From SZUA-309 sp965233675 (GTDB lineage Bacteria > Pseudomonadota > Gammaproteobacteria > Pseudomonadales > Azotimanducaceae): a stretch of DNA of 64,000 bases. Position 1 is the stretch's first letter. Every line of letters starts with the position of its first letter. The stretch spans positions 1,302,001-1,366,000 of the forward strand of contig OZ247498.1 in the NCBI GenBank assembly GCA_965233675.1, read 5' to 3'. The position numbers were made by a program, and so were the translations under genes. Under the pieces are notes generated by a model, which worked only from the letters and a program-made list of their open reading frames with translations, was not told where the DNA came from and did no database searches. Of the stretch, positions 8,121 through 16,868 are shown one piece after another.

Positions 8121-8225
8121 CGTCGCTCTCTCCCCTCCCCCCAGAATCGAGCGACGATCAGGACGGGCGAATCCCGTCTGACGACTGAGCCCGACCAGCT
8201 TTCCGGAGTAGGTCGGGTTTTTTTT
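8054..8225 (+). ncRNA. candidate small RNA, antisense to the moaA leader
   Basis: Between divergent-looking neighbours, the plus strand can form four hairpins in a row: GGGAA/TTCCC (8071-8084), a perfect 10-bp stem with a C-rich loop TCTCCCCTCCCCCC (8119-8158), GACGGG/CCCGTC (8162-8178), and a terminator ending in eight T. No protein gene on this strand ends here, so the terminator implies an untranslated transcript. The C-rich loop is complementary to Shine-Dalgarno sequences, as in many Hfq-dependent small RNAs. A GG-N10-GC element (8029-8042) resembles a sigma-54 promoter and sets the guessed 5' end. Confidence 0.5.
8190..8225 (+). terminator. Rho-independent terminator of the candidate small RNA
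   Basis: Perfect 7-bp stem CCCGACC/GGTCGGG (8190-8196 with 8211-8217), 14-base loop, followed by eight T on the plus strand. The U tract exists only in this direction; the minus-strand exosortase transcript would meet the same stem without one. Confidence 0.75.
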
Positions 8226-8247
8226 GCCCGGCGTTCCGCTCGCGCCT

Positions 8248-9804
8248 CTATTCGGGAAGATAACGAGGCAGGATGGGCCAGATCTCGGTCATGAATGCCT
8301 GCAGGCGGGCATCCCCGTCCGCCGCTGTGCCGTCGAGCCGGGTGGTGAGTCGGACCATGCCGCCGTCGGACCGATTCATCATCACCGAGTCCTGAATGAT
8401 GTACCACTTCATGGCGAATTCGTTCGCGAACAGCCGACCGCGCTGCTGGAACCAGTAGTACGCCAGCATCCGTTCTCCCTGGCGTTCCAACAGCGCCCGA
8501 TTCAGCGGCACTTCCAGGCCGTTTTCGAGGTGGACGCTGGTGCGTTGGAGCGTCGTGATTTCCCAGCCAGCGCCTGGCAGGCAGATATTCGGTGAGTGGG
8601 GCGTGGCCCCGTCGGTCTGCACCGCGTACCAGGTGCTGAGCAGATCGACAGGCGCGGTGTGGGCGGCGGATTGATAACTGCCCCAGACATAGTCGGTGAG
8701 CTTGAGCGAATCAATCGTCTGGTCATCCAGGACGCCCAGGCTGCCCGTCCACTGCCCCAACAGTTTCGGAAACACCTCGAACGGCACGCGCTGGGGAATC
8801 GTTTTCTGTTTTTCCTGCAGAAAGAGCACGACCGCCAGGGCCAGAACCATGCTAGTCAGGCCGATATACAGGTTTCGCCGTGCTTTGGTGGACAAGGAGA
8901 ACTGTGCCAGCGAAGGCAGGCTGAAATCGACGACGAACGCCTCTTTCAGCGTGCTGGGACCGGGCCCGATTCGAAGCACGAGTGCGACCATTGGGAGGAA
9001 GAGACCGAGGCTCGCGACGAAGACCATCCAGCCTTCGAAATCGTGGATGAAGCCTTCGGCAGTTTCCGGCCCCACGTACTTCACAAGGAGTCCGGCCACT
9101 GCGATGCGTACGATGTTCATCGCCACGGTGAGCGGTATTGTCAGCAGGACGACGGTGACCCGCCGCCAGATCGTGGTGTTCAGAAAACCGGCAACCATCA
9201 CACCGATCGCAATCAGCGGAATCATGTAGTTCAGACCGGAGCAGGCATCGGCGACCTGGAGGCGGTAGCTGCCCAGGTCGATGATATTACCCTCGCTGAA
9301 AACGGGTACGCCGATCTGCTGGAGCAGTCCGGCGCCAACCTTCGACGAGATGAGTTTCAGCTCGGCGGTCAGATTCACCTCGAGATAGCCAGGCATGGGA
9401 ACGGCGAGAAACAGAAGCAGCAACGGGATGAAAAGCGCCTGCACGCCCCGCCAACCCCAGAGCCCGAGGACCATCGCACCCAATACACCCATCAGACCGT
9501 ACTGAGCGACCACATGGAGCTCGGAAAGTCGGGCGACCAGAATGAACAGCAGCGAAGCCGTGAGAATTGGCAGGAACCATCGGGACGGTGTCGCCGTTGG
9601 CGGAATCGTGGGCAACCGCTGGAGACCAAGGAAAATCGCGACGAACAGCAGCACGAATCCGTGACTGTAGGCTTCGTTGTTGATCCACTTGTCGCCGAGA
9701 TCGAGCATTGCCGGCCAGGAGACGAAGAAGGTGATCGACACCGCGGCGAGCAACGCCGCCCACAGGGTCAACTGTCCATCAGAATCTCTGGTTGCGTGTG
9801 TCAT
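8248..9804 (-). CDS. xrtD: exosortase with fused EpsI domain (XrtD-like)
   Basis: Integral membrane transpeptidase that recognises PEP-CTERM-like C-terminal tripartite signals. The 518-residue protein has about eight hydrophobic segments in residues 10-290 and the exosortase catalytic triad: Cys188 (ADACSGLNY), Arg233 (NIVRIA) and His254 (FIHDFEGW). Residues from about 310 form an EpsI-type domain, as in fused exosortases. The length and the presence of several VPLPA-CTERM proteins in this window point to the VPLPA-specific type XrtD; that subtype is inferred. Its start overlaps the aldo/keto reductase stop by four bases. Confidence 0.88.
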   Translation of the reverse strand: MTHATRDSDGQLTLWAALLAAVSITFFVSWPAMLDLGDKWINNEAYSHGFVLLFVAIFLGLQRLPTIPPTATPSRWFLPILTASLLFILVARLSELHVVAQYGLMGVLGAMVLGLWGWRGVQALFIPLLLLFLAVPMPGYLEVNLTAELKLISSKVGAGLLQQIGVPVFSEGNIIDLGSYRLQVADACSGLNYMIPLIAIGVMVAGFLNTTIWRRVTVVLLTIPLTVAMNIVRIAVAGLLVKYVGPETAEGFIHDFEGWMVFVASLGLFLPMVALVLRIGPGPSTLKEAFVVDFSLPSLAQFSLSTKARRNLYIGLTSMVLALAVVLFLQEKQKTIPQRVPFEVFPKLLGQWTGSLGVLDDQTIDSLKLTDYVWGSYQSAAHTAPVDLLSTWYAVQTDGATPHSPNICLPGAGWEITTLQRTSVHLENGLEVPLNRALLERQGERMLAYYWFQQRGRLFANEFAMKWYIIQDSVMMNRSDGGMVRLTTRLDGTAADGDARLQAFMTEIWPILPRYLPE

Positions 9805-10826
9805 CCACCCAGTATCCGGCGTTTCAAACCGCGCAGCTTACGCTGCCAGACAGGCCCTTCCCAGACATCCTGCAGTTGAATCTCATCGAACAGCGCGGCT
9901 GCTTCGCGGATCAGGTCGGTGGATATTTCGCTCGAATGAATCAGGCTGTCCAGTTGTTCGGGGGTCGATGCCCCGGCCACAACACCGCTGACACCGCTCT
10001 GATTCGTCAGCCAGGCGGCGGCGACCGCGGCCATGGAAACATCTGCTTCGCTGACGAGGGTCGAGAACTCAGCCAAGCCGGCTGTTAAGCGGTCGCGCCG
10101 CTTCCCTTGGGATTCCGGATGCTGGTCGGGAACCCGAGCCAGGCGCCCTTCCGCCAGCGGAGAATACGCGAGCACTTTGATGCCTTGAGACCGGCACCAG
10201 TCAACCAGGCCCCCGTCTCCCAAGGGGCCCCGTTGCAGCAGATTCAGACGAATCTGAACAGCGGCCAGTGGGACCGGGGCCAGCGCAGCTGCGGCCTCCT
10301 GTACCTCGCTGAGTGTGAAATTGGAGACGCCGATCTCCTTCACCAGGCCTGCTTCTCTGAGCGCACGCAGGCCCTGCATGGTCTCTGGAATTGGCGTGTG
10401 GGTGTCCCGGAAATGCACCTGGGCAAGATCCAGGCGATCGCGACGGAGCCGGGTGAGGCTGTCTTCCACATCCTGCCGGATCGACCCGGGGCGGGAATCG
10501 CGGCGGATGACTCTCCTGCTGCCGTCCGGCGCGGTGGTCTCGAAGTGAACGGGTCCGGCGCTGTCTTCCCGCCAGCTCAGGCCGACCTTCGAATAGACCT
10601 GAACGGGTGCCTCCAGCGCGATGTCGGCTTGCGTCAGCACCTCACCCAACTGGGTCTCAGTGTCTCCGAATTCATACAGCGGCGCTGTATCGAAGGCTCG
10701 GATGCCCTGTTTCAGCGCATAGCTGAACATGGCTTTCCGGAGGCTGGGATCGGTACTGGCCCGGGCCATCGTCCCGAACACGAGCGATGGGACGATCAGA
10801 TCTGTAGAACCTGCATTGCCTGCCAC
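9801..10826 (-). CDS. aldo/keto reductase
   Basis: 341 residues of TIM-barrel oxidoreductase, closest in look to the D-threo-aldose 1-dehydrogenase-like group. Visible features are the FDTAPLYEFGDTE active-site tyrosine segment, VYSKVGL with the catalytic lysine, DLAQVHFRDTH, EIGVSNF and the C-terminal GASTPEQLDSL cofactor-binding loop. It would reduce a carbonyl substrate with NADPH; the substrate is unknown. The stop codon shares ATGA with the exosortase start, an unusual coupling. Confidence 0.88.
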   Translation of the reverse strand: MAGNAGSTDLIVPSLVFGTMARASTDPSLRKAMFSYALKQGIRAFDTAPLYEFGDTETQLGEVLTQADIALEAPVQVYSKVGLSWREDSAGPVHFETTAPDGSRRVIRRDSRPGSIRQDVEDSLTRLRRDRLDLAQVHFRDTHTPIPETMQGLRALREAGLVKEIGVSNFTLSEVQEAAAALAPVPLAAVQIRLNLLQRGPLGDGGLVDWCRSQGIKVLAYSPLAEGRLARVPDQHPESQGKRRDRLTAGLAEFSTLVSEADVSMAAVAAAWLTNQSGVSGVVAGASTPEQLDSLIHSSEISTDLIREAAALFDEIQLQDVWEGPVWQRKLRGLKRRILGG

Positions 10827-10879
10827 TACGGTCTGCCACTACGGCCGCTGAGCATCCGGTGGGTACAGACCCGGGAAGA

Positions 10880-11065
10880 TCAGCGGGTGGCTCGTTCGTT
10901 GCCCATGTGTCGCAGCACGACCTTCAAGGGCATGTCGAATACCGTGCGTCTGGCGTCCACCGTTTTTACTTTGACCGTGCTGGAATTCCAGTCGTTACCG
11001 GCAAGGACCAGATAGTTGGTGCCTTCACGATTGAAGATTCGCCCCTCGAGTTGCTTGTTAGCCAT
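10880..11065 (-). CDS. small hypothetical protein, 61 residues
   Basis: ATG at 11065 preceded by GGGAAG at suitable spacing. The peptide is mostly beta-strand-like (LEGRIFNREGTNYLVLAGNDWNSSTVKVKTV) and ends in a basic tail; it could form a small OB- or SH3-like barrel, but no family is recognised. It lies between murF and the aldo/keto reductase on the same strand, with 120 bp upstream and 53 bp downstream. Confidence 0.6.
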   Translation of the reverse strand: MANKQLEGRIFNREGTNYLVLAGNDWNSSTVKVKTVDARRTVFDMPLKVVLRHMGNERATR

Positions 11066-11185
11066 GTCTTCCCTTCTGACAGTCCATCAATGACGTTACC
11101 CAGGGCTCTGGGGGCCCTTTCAATTGAATCATTTTCTGTCAGGAAACCGCCTCTCTGACACAGGCGGAGGTGCATGGCTTTGTAA

Positions 11186-12544
11186 TCAGGACGTGAGGTG
11201 GGCGCGCAGTCCGGCCGTAAAACCGTTTGCCCAGAAGACCCGGTTCGAGCCCTTGATCAGAAGGCGATCGCCCGGCTGCAACCGATTGATCAGCGCCGTC
11301 TCCAGCGATGCATCGGCGCTTGCCTGCCAGTGTGCCGAATCCCCAAGCAGTTCCGCCAGTGGTCGCATGCCCTCGCCCACCAGATAGAGCGCATCCAGGT
11401 CTTCACACAGGGGGGCGAGGCCCAGGTGAGCGGCCGCCGAGCCGTCCCCCAGTTCCAGCATCTCGCCAAGGACTGCGATCCGCCGCCCCGGCTCCGTGGC
11501 GAATGATTTCAAGCTGGCCGCCATGCTGTCCGGGTTGGCGTTGTAGCTGTCGTCGATGACGATGATGCCGGCGGTCTCGGTTCGGTCGCCCCGGCCGCCG
11601 GGAACCAGATCATCGGGCAGTTTCAGGGCGGCGTCGGGGGCCCGATCCAGCGCGTTGAAGACAGCCAGAACGGCGGCCAGTGACAAGGCACGATGCTCGC
11701 CGCCACCCGGAATCCGGGCTGTAACCTCTCTCCGCTTGCTCCCATCGGGCAGCCGATACCGGGCGGTCAATCCGGCGACCTCGAGGAGTTGCACATCGGC
11801 ACCATCAGAGCGGCCAAATGACAAGCGGTTCAGGTCCTCGCGCAGGCTTTCCAGGCGGACTTTATCTTCAACTACAAAATGACAATCCTTGCCCAGTCCA
11901 TTGATTATGCTGAGCTTTTCCTTCCTCAGTTCATCCTGGTTGGAGAAGTTCTCCAGATGGGCCTGATGCACGTTCAGGAGTACGCTCACCGTTGGCGCAA
12001 TCAGTTCCGACAGGGGGCCGATCTCGCCGGGATGATTGGTCCCCACCTCGAATACCGCCGCAGAGGCATCGGCCGGTGATCTGGCCAGCGACAGCGGCAC
12101 GCCGAGATGGTTATTCAGGCTCCCTGCCGTGGCAAACGCGTTCAGGGCGGCGGCCAGAAAGGTCTTGGTGGTGGTCTTACCGCTGCTGCCGGTGATGGCC
12201 ACCACCGGACAGTGGAGCCTTGCGCGTGCCGAGCGGCCAAGATCCCAGAGGCCGTCGAGCGTGTCCGAGACCTTGAGTTCCGGACAATTCCGGCTTTCTG
12301 CATCGTGAGACAGGACGCCGACTGCGCCCGCGGCCAGAGCCGCGGAGATGAAATCGTGACCATCCCGATCAGAGCGCTGGCTCGCATTGAACCGGGGCCC
12401 GGGATCGCCGGTCAGAGCAATGAAGAGATCACCGGGTCGGACCGTGCGCGAGTCGATGCTGATGCCGGTCACATCGGGCCCGTCCACCGGTGTCACACCC
12501 ACGGCCTCACAGAGCGCCGGCCAGCGCCAGAGCGGCTGACTCAT
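11186..12544 (-). CDS. murF: UDP-MurNAc-tripeptide--D-alanyl-D-alanine ligase
   Basis: Adds D-Ala-D-Ala to the UDP-MurNAc tripeptide in the cytoplasm, the last soluble step of peptidoglycan precursor synthesis. 452 residues with the Mur-ligase order: N-terminal uridine-binding domain, ATP loop AITGSSGKTTTK, NHLGVPLSLAR, VGTNHPGEIGPL, and the C-terminal VIDDSYNANPDSM. The gene stands alone rather than in the usual dcw cluster, so either this is a relocated copy or a second murF exists elsewhere. Confidence 0.95.
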   Translation of the reverse strand: MSQPLWRWPALCEAVGVTPVDGPDVTGISIDSRTVRPGDLFIALTGDPGPRFNASQRSDRDGHDFISAALAAGAVGVLSHDAESRNCPELKVSDTLDGLWDLGRSARARLHCPVVAITGSSGKTTTKTFLAAALNAFATAGSLNNHLGVPLSLARSPADASAAVFEVGTNHPGEIGPLSELIAPTVSVLLNVHQAHLENFSNQDELRKEKLSIINGLGKDCHFVVEDKVRLESLREDLNRLSFGRSDGADVQLLEVAGLTARYRLPDGSKRREVTARIPGGGEHRALSLAAVLAVFNALDRAPDAALKLPDDLVPGGRGDRTETAGIIVIDDSYNANPDSMAASLKSFATEPGRRIAVLGEMLELGDGSAAAHLGLAPLCEDLDALYLVGEGMRPLAELLGDSAHWQASADASLETALINRLQPGDRLLIKGSNRVFWANGFTAGLRAHLTS

Positions 12545-12706
12545 CCGGGCTCGACCCCGGACATATCAGAGCGGGAAATGGGCATCCGCACCCGCCACAG
12601 GGTTGTGGGCCGGGTTATAGTCATCGCACCCCATACGGTGCCTGGAAGCGTAAAAGGCAACATGGGCGGGACTTTACACGGGAAGTACAGGATTAAGGTA
12701 GCGAGC

Positions 12707-14536
12707 ATGACCGATTCCATTGCAACGGGTGGCATCAGAGAGTTCTTCGGCCGTTTGGGCCGGGGTCTGACGCGAGCGCGCACATTCACGCTCAATGCGA
12801 TTTTTCTACTTCTGCTGTTTGCGCTGATCATCGCCCTGTTTGCCGACGATACGCCTGTGACGCCCCAGGATTCCGCCCTGCTCGTGAATCCGCGCGGCGT
12901 CCTCGTCGATCAGCGCGCCCAGGTAGACCCGATTGCCGACTTTTTTGCGCCGAACGCACCTGGCGAGGTGGAGCTCGGGGATATCACGGCGGCGTTGAGG
13001 CGGGCGGCTACCGACGATCGGATCCATATGGCCGTGCTGGATCTGGACGAACTCATTGGTGTCAGTGCCGGCCAGGCCATGGTCATCGGCGAAGCGGTGC
13101 GCGCCTTTCAGGCACAAGGCAAAGAGGTGGTTGCCTATGGCGCCGGCTTTGGTCAATCCCAGTATCTGCTGGCGAGTTATGCCGATGCGTTGTACATGCA
13201 CCCCATGGGTCAGCTCCTTCTGCCGGGGTATGGGGGAAACAATCTATATTTCAAAGGTTTATTGGATAAATTGAATGTAGATATTCATGTCTTCAAGGCC
13301 GGTAAGTACAAGGAATTCGTGGAGCCATACACCCGCACGGACATGTCCGATGAAGCCCGGCAGGCTAACCAGACCCTGGTGGACGAGCTTTGGGCCGCCT
13401 ATCGCACCCGGCTGCTCGAAAACCGGAATCTGGATGGCCCGCTGCTGGATCGATTTACCCATGCCCTGCCGGCACAGCTGGAAGCCATGGGCGATCTGGC
13501 GACGGTGGCGCTGGAGCATCATCTGGTGGACGAACTGCTGAATCTGGATGAGGTGCGTGCCCGGGTCGCCAGTGAGGTGGGCTACGCCGCTGATGGAGAA
13601 TTTCTCCGCATCGGCTTCGAGGACTATCTGCAGTCGAATCCGGCCAATCCCGGCCGGGGCAAAGCGGTGGCTGTGATTACCGCGGAGGGTCCGATCATGA
13701 TGGGTCGCCAGAGTCGGGGGGCGATTGCAGCAGATACGCTTTCCAATCTGATCCGTCGGACCCGGAAGGACGAGGACGTGGCCGCGCTGGTGCTCCGGGT
13801 GAACAGTCCCGGCGGGAGTTCGTTCGCCTCCGAGATCATCCGCCAGGAGCTTGAACTGCTGCAGCTCACCGGCAAGCCGGTGGTCGCTTCCATGGGGAAC
13901 GTCGCCGCGTCCGGCGGTTACTGGATTTCCGCCACAGCGGATCAGATCTACGCCCGCCCGACCACCATCACCGGTTCCATCGGTGTGTTCGGGATCGTCC
14001 CGACGTTTGAGCGGGCGCTGAACGAACTCGGGGTGCATTCCGACGGCATAGAGACCACTCCCCTGTCTCGAGCCCTGGATCCGTTCTCGGGCCTGTCGGC
14101 CGATATGGCGAGAATTCTTCAATTGAGCACCGAGGAGACCTATGAGCAGTTCGTGAACCTGGTCGCCCGGGGCCGGGACATGGCGCCGGACGCGGTGAAT
14201 GAGGTCGCTCAGGGCCGGGTGTGGACCGGCAGCACGGCTCAGGAACTCGGCCTGGTGGATGAACTGGGGGATCTCCAGGACGCCATTGCCAGAGCGGCTG
14301 AACTGGCGGGGCTGGATGAGGGATATCGCATCAAACGCATCCGTCCGGAACTGAGCCCCAGAGAAATCCTGATGAGCTCGTTGGGCGGGATAGAGAGTGA
14401 GTGGCTGCCGCTGGGCCGGACCAGGATCGCTTCGGTGCTGGCGGAGGCCGAGCGTTTTCTGGAGATGCTGAACGATCCGGCCGACAGCTATGCCATCTGT
14501 GAGCCGTGCATGGGACTGTCAGGATTCGTCAGGTAG
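12707..14536 (+). CDS. sppA: signal peptide peptidase SppA, 67 kDa type
   Basis: Membrane-bound serine protease that degrades cleaved signal peptides. 609 residues from the ATG at 12707, chosen because AAGG lies upstream and the frame then begins with a cytoplasmic segment and one membrane helix (about residues 29-47). The two S49 repeats are present. Lys202 in AGKYKEFVEPYTR corresponds to the catalytic lysine of the E. coli enzyme and Ser402 in NVAASGGYWIS to the nucleophile; VNSPGGSS and TGSIGVFG are also conserved. The frame extends upstream to 12107 but that part is antisense to murF. Confidence 0.95.
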   Translation: MTDSIATGGIREFFGRLGRGLTRARTFTLNAIFLLLLFALIIALFADDTPVTPQDSALLVNPRGVLVDQRAQVDPIADFFAPNAPGEVELGDITAALRRAATDDRIHMAVLDLDELIGVSAGQAMVIGEAVRAFQAQGKEVVAYGAGFGQSQYLLASYADALYMHPMGQLLLPGYGGNNLYFKGLLDKLNVDIHVFKAGKYKEFVEPYTRTDMSDEARQANQTLVDELWAAYRTRLLENRNLDGPLLDRFTHALPAQLEAMGDLATVALEHHLVDELLNLDEVRARVASEVGYAADGEFLRIGFEDYLQSNPANPGRGKAVAVITAEGPIMMGRQSRGAIAADTLSNLIRRTRKDEDVAALVLRVNSPGGSSFASEIIRQELELLQLTGKPVVASMGNVAASGGYWISATADQIYARPTTITGSIGVFGIVPTFERALNELGVHSDGIETTPLSRALDPFSGLSADMARILQLSTEETYEQFVNLVARGRDMAPDAVNEVAQGRVWTGSTAQELGLVDELGDLQDAIARAAELAGLDEGYRIKRIRPELSPREILMSSLGGIESEWLPLGRTRIASVLAEAERFLEMLNDPADSYAICEPCMGLSGFVR

Positions 14537-14564
14537 AGAGCCCGTTCGACCTGGACAGGTAGAA

Positions 14565-15116
14565 CTAAAACAGTCGAACCCGGGTGCGCCCGCTCGGGCC
14601 TTGTGCGCTGGCGCGACGGCGGCGCATGCGACCTTGCAGGGCCTTGCGCTTGGCCGCCAGAAACGCCTCCTGGCTGACGTTTTTGCCTTTCAGCGTCTTC
14701 GCCTCTTTGCGGTACCGGCAGAAATCGCTGTACGCATCGATTTCCGGACGCAGCTCAGTGGTGAGCAGCTCAATCATGATCGCGTCATCGATGAAGCCAA
14801 GCACGGGGATGCTGTCCGGGATCATGTCGTTCGGATCGGCAAAGTAGGCTAACGCCGACAGCACGTTTTTGCGTTCGCTGTCGGCCAGTGCCCAGTCTTC
14901 GTCTTCCACCATGTTGATGAGGGCCGTCAACTTCGCGACCCGGACGGCAACGAACATCGGCACCTTGGCTTTCTTGATCTCCTGCACCAGGCTTCGGGCG
15001 CTGGATATCACCTTGTCGTCGCTGAGCTTGGCCGCCGCGCTCCGGGCCTGCTTCATGCTGGCGCGGAAGTAGCGCAGGTCTTTGTCGTCCAGATCGAAAG
15101 TCACCCTGAATGGCAT
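14565..15116 (-). CDS. DUF1232 (YkvA-like) protein
   Basis: 183 residues. The central segment AYFADPNDMIPDSIPVLGFIDDAIMI is the DUF1232 signature, preceded by a long helical N-terminal part and followed by a basic tail ending RRRRASAQGPSGRTRVRLF. The function of the family is unknown. It is convergent with sppA and separated from it by 28 bp. Confidence 0.85.
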   Translation of the reverse strand: MPFRVTFDLDDKDLRYFRASMKQARSAAAKLSDDKVISSARSLVQEIKKAKVPMFVAVRVAKLTALINMVEDEDWALADSERKNVLSALAYFADPNDMIPDSIPVLGFIDDAIMIELLTTELRPEIDAYSDFCRYRKEAKTLKGKNVSQEAFLAAKRKALQGRMRRRRASAQGPSGRTRVRLF

Positions 15117-15166
15117 GACTGGCCCTCCCTAGTTCGCCGTTGGATTTCGACTATATCGAATCCGGA

Positions 15167-16840
15167 TCAGTTTTGTTCCCTCTCCTTGACCCTGGTCCAG
15201 TAATCCACGGTGAGGGACTTCATTTCCTTGCGCATCAGCATGATGCCGATCAGGTTCGGAATGCTCATCAGTGCCAGGGTGACCGCGGAGATAAGCCAGA
15301 TCAGTGAGGTGTCGGCAATCGTCGCCGAGAAGAAGCCGACCACATACACCACCCGATAGAGCATCACCCACTTCAGTCCGAACAGGTAAGTCACTGCCCG
15401 ATCACCGTAGTACGACCAGGCCAGCGCCGTGGAAAACGCGAACAGCACCAGGCCCACCGTCACGGCGTACTGGCCGTAGGTGCCGAGGAAGCTCTGTTCG
15501 AAGGCTTTGGCCGTCAGGGGCACGGAGTGCAGGAGGGAACGACCGGAGAACGTGAGCGAGTCGTCCGTGGCCAGGCCATCAGCGAAGGTGATTTCGCCGG
15601 TGAAGGGCTCCCCATCTCTTGTCACCTGCACCGCTTCGGCGATGGAGCGATTGTGAATGACTGTATAAGGACCCGCGGCCAGAGCACCGGATACGACGGC
15701 GACCGGGCCTGTATAGGGCTGCACCGGGTCGTCGGCGGGTGGGAGGATATCGAGATGGGCAAACAGTTCTGCGGTGTGCTGCGGGTTTTCTTCCGTGTAG
15801 AAACCGCTCACCACTTCCATGTCGAATGGCGTGAACTCGGTTTCGAATTTCTGAGTCCACACCCCGGACGAGAGTATGACCAGACCGGTCAGAGTGCAGA
15901 TCAGCAGCGTGTCGATGAAGGGTTCCAGAATGGACACCATGCCCTCGGAAACCGGCTCCTTGGTGCGCGCAGCCGCGTGAGCAATGGGCGCCGAACCCTG
16001 ACCGGCTTCGTTCGAGAACAATCCACGGTTGACGCCGCGGTTGAATGCATAGGCGAACGTGGCGCCCAGGAATCCGCCGGAGGCCGCGGACCCGGTGAAG
16101 GCATCGGCGAAAATGGCCGCGAAAGACGGCAGGATCTGATCCGCATTGCTGAATGCCACTGCCAGAGCACCGAGCGCGTAAAAGATGCCCATCAGCGGCA
16201 CAATGCTGGCGGCGACCAGGGCGATGCGACGGATGCCGCCGATGATCACGGCGCCGAGCAGCACAGACAGGACGAGGCCGGATGCCCAGGGCGGAATGCC
16301 GAAAGAGGCTTCCAGGCCGGAGGCCATGTTGTTGGATTGAGGCAGATTGCCCGAACCGAAGGAGCTCACCATCAGCGCGACCGCAAAAAAGACCGCCAGT
16401 CACTTCATGTTGAGCCCGCGCTCCATGTAGTACATGGGGCCGCCGGCCATGCGCCCTTCCTCGTCTTTCACCCGGTATTTGTGAGAGACGGTGACTTCGA
16501 CGAACTTGGTGGTCATGCCGACGAACGCCGTCATCCACATCCAGAACAGGGCCGCTGGACCACCCAGGTAGATGGCGAACGCCACGCCGCCAATGTTACC
16601 GGTGCCTACGGTGCCGGACAGTGCGGTTGAAAGCGCCTGGAAGTGAGAGGTATCGCCGGGCTCATCACCGGTGGTGTGTTTGCCGCGGAGCACGCCCCAG
16701 GCATGCTTGAAATATCGGATCTGCGGAAAGCCCAGATACAGGGTGAAGAACACGCCGACACCGAGCAGCAGGAAGGGAAAGTAAACGGCACTGCCGAGAT
16801 AGCCGTCCAGAAACTCGATGAAGGATTCAAATACCTGCAT
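15167..16840 (-). pseudogene. sodium:alanine symporter (AGCS) gene with in-frame TGA
   Basis: Two frames in the same phase, 16840-16400 and 16397-15167, together give one complete AGCS-family transporter of about 557 codons, with the GTGNIGGVAFAIYLGGP and GGPMYYMERGL segments before the break and SFGSGNLPQ and FSNEAGQGSAPIAHAAA after it. The only defect is a TGA at 16400-16402, exactly where the family usually has tryptophan (ERGLxxKWLAV), so one base change TGG to TGA explains it. Other genes here use TGA as stop, so it is most likely a recent nonsense mutation or a sequence error. An internal ATG at 16372 could permit only a truncated product. Confidence 0.8.
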
Positions 16841-16868
16841 AGGCGGTCCGCTGTCCTGTTATTGGTTT

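Noticed and set aside
8596..9879. Plus-strand frame of 427 codons across the exosortase gene
   Set aside because: It is antisense to the exosortase catalytic motifs and low in hydrophobic residues, and its end runs into the reductase gene; a shadow frame.
12107..12706. Extension of the sppA frame 200 codons upstream
   Set aside because: This part is antisense to murF; the ATG at 12707 has a ribosome site and opens the expected membrane helix.
16400..16402. Reassignment of TGA as tryptophan in this organism
   Set aside because: Many genes here end with TGA at family-typical positions (pyrB, prsK, tusC, xrtD's upstream neighbour), so the code is standard.
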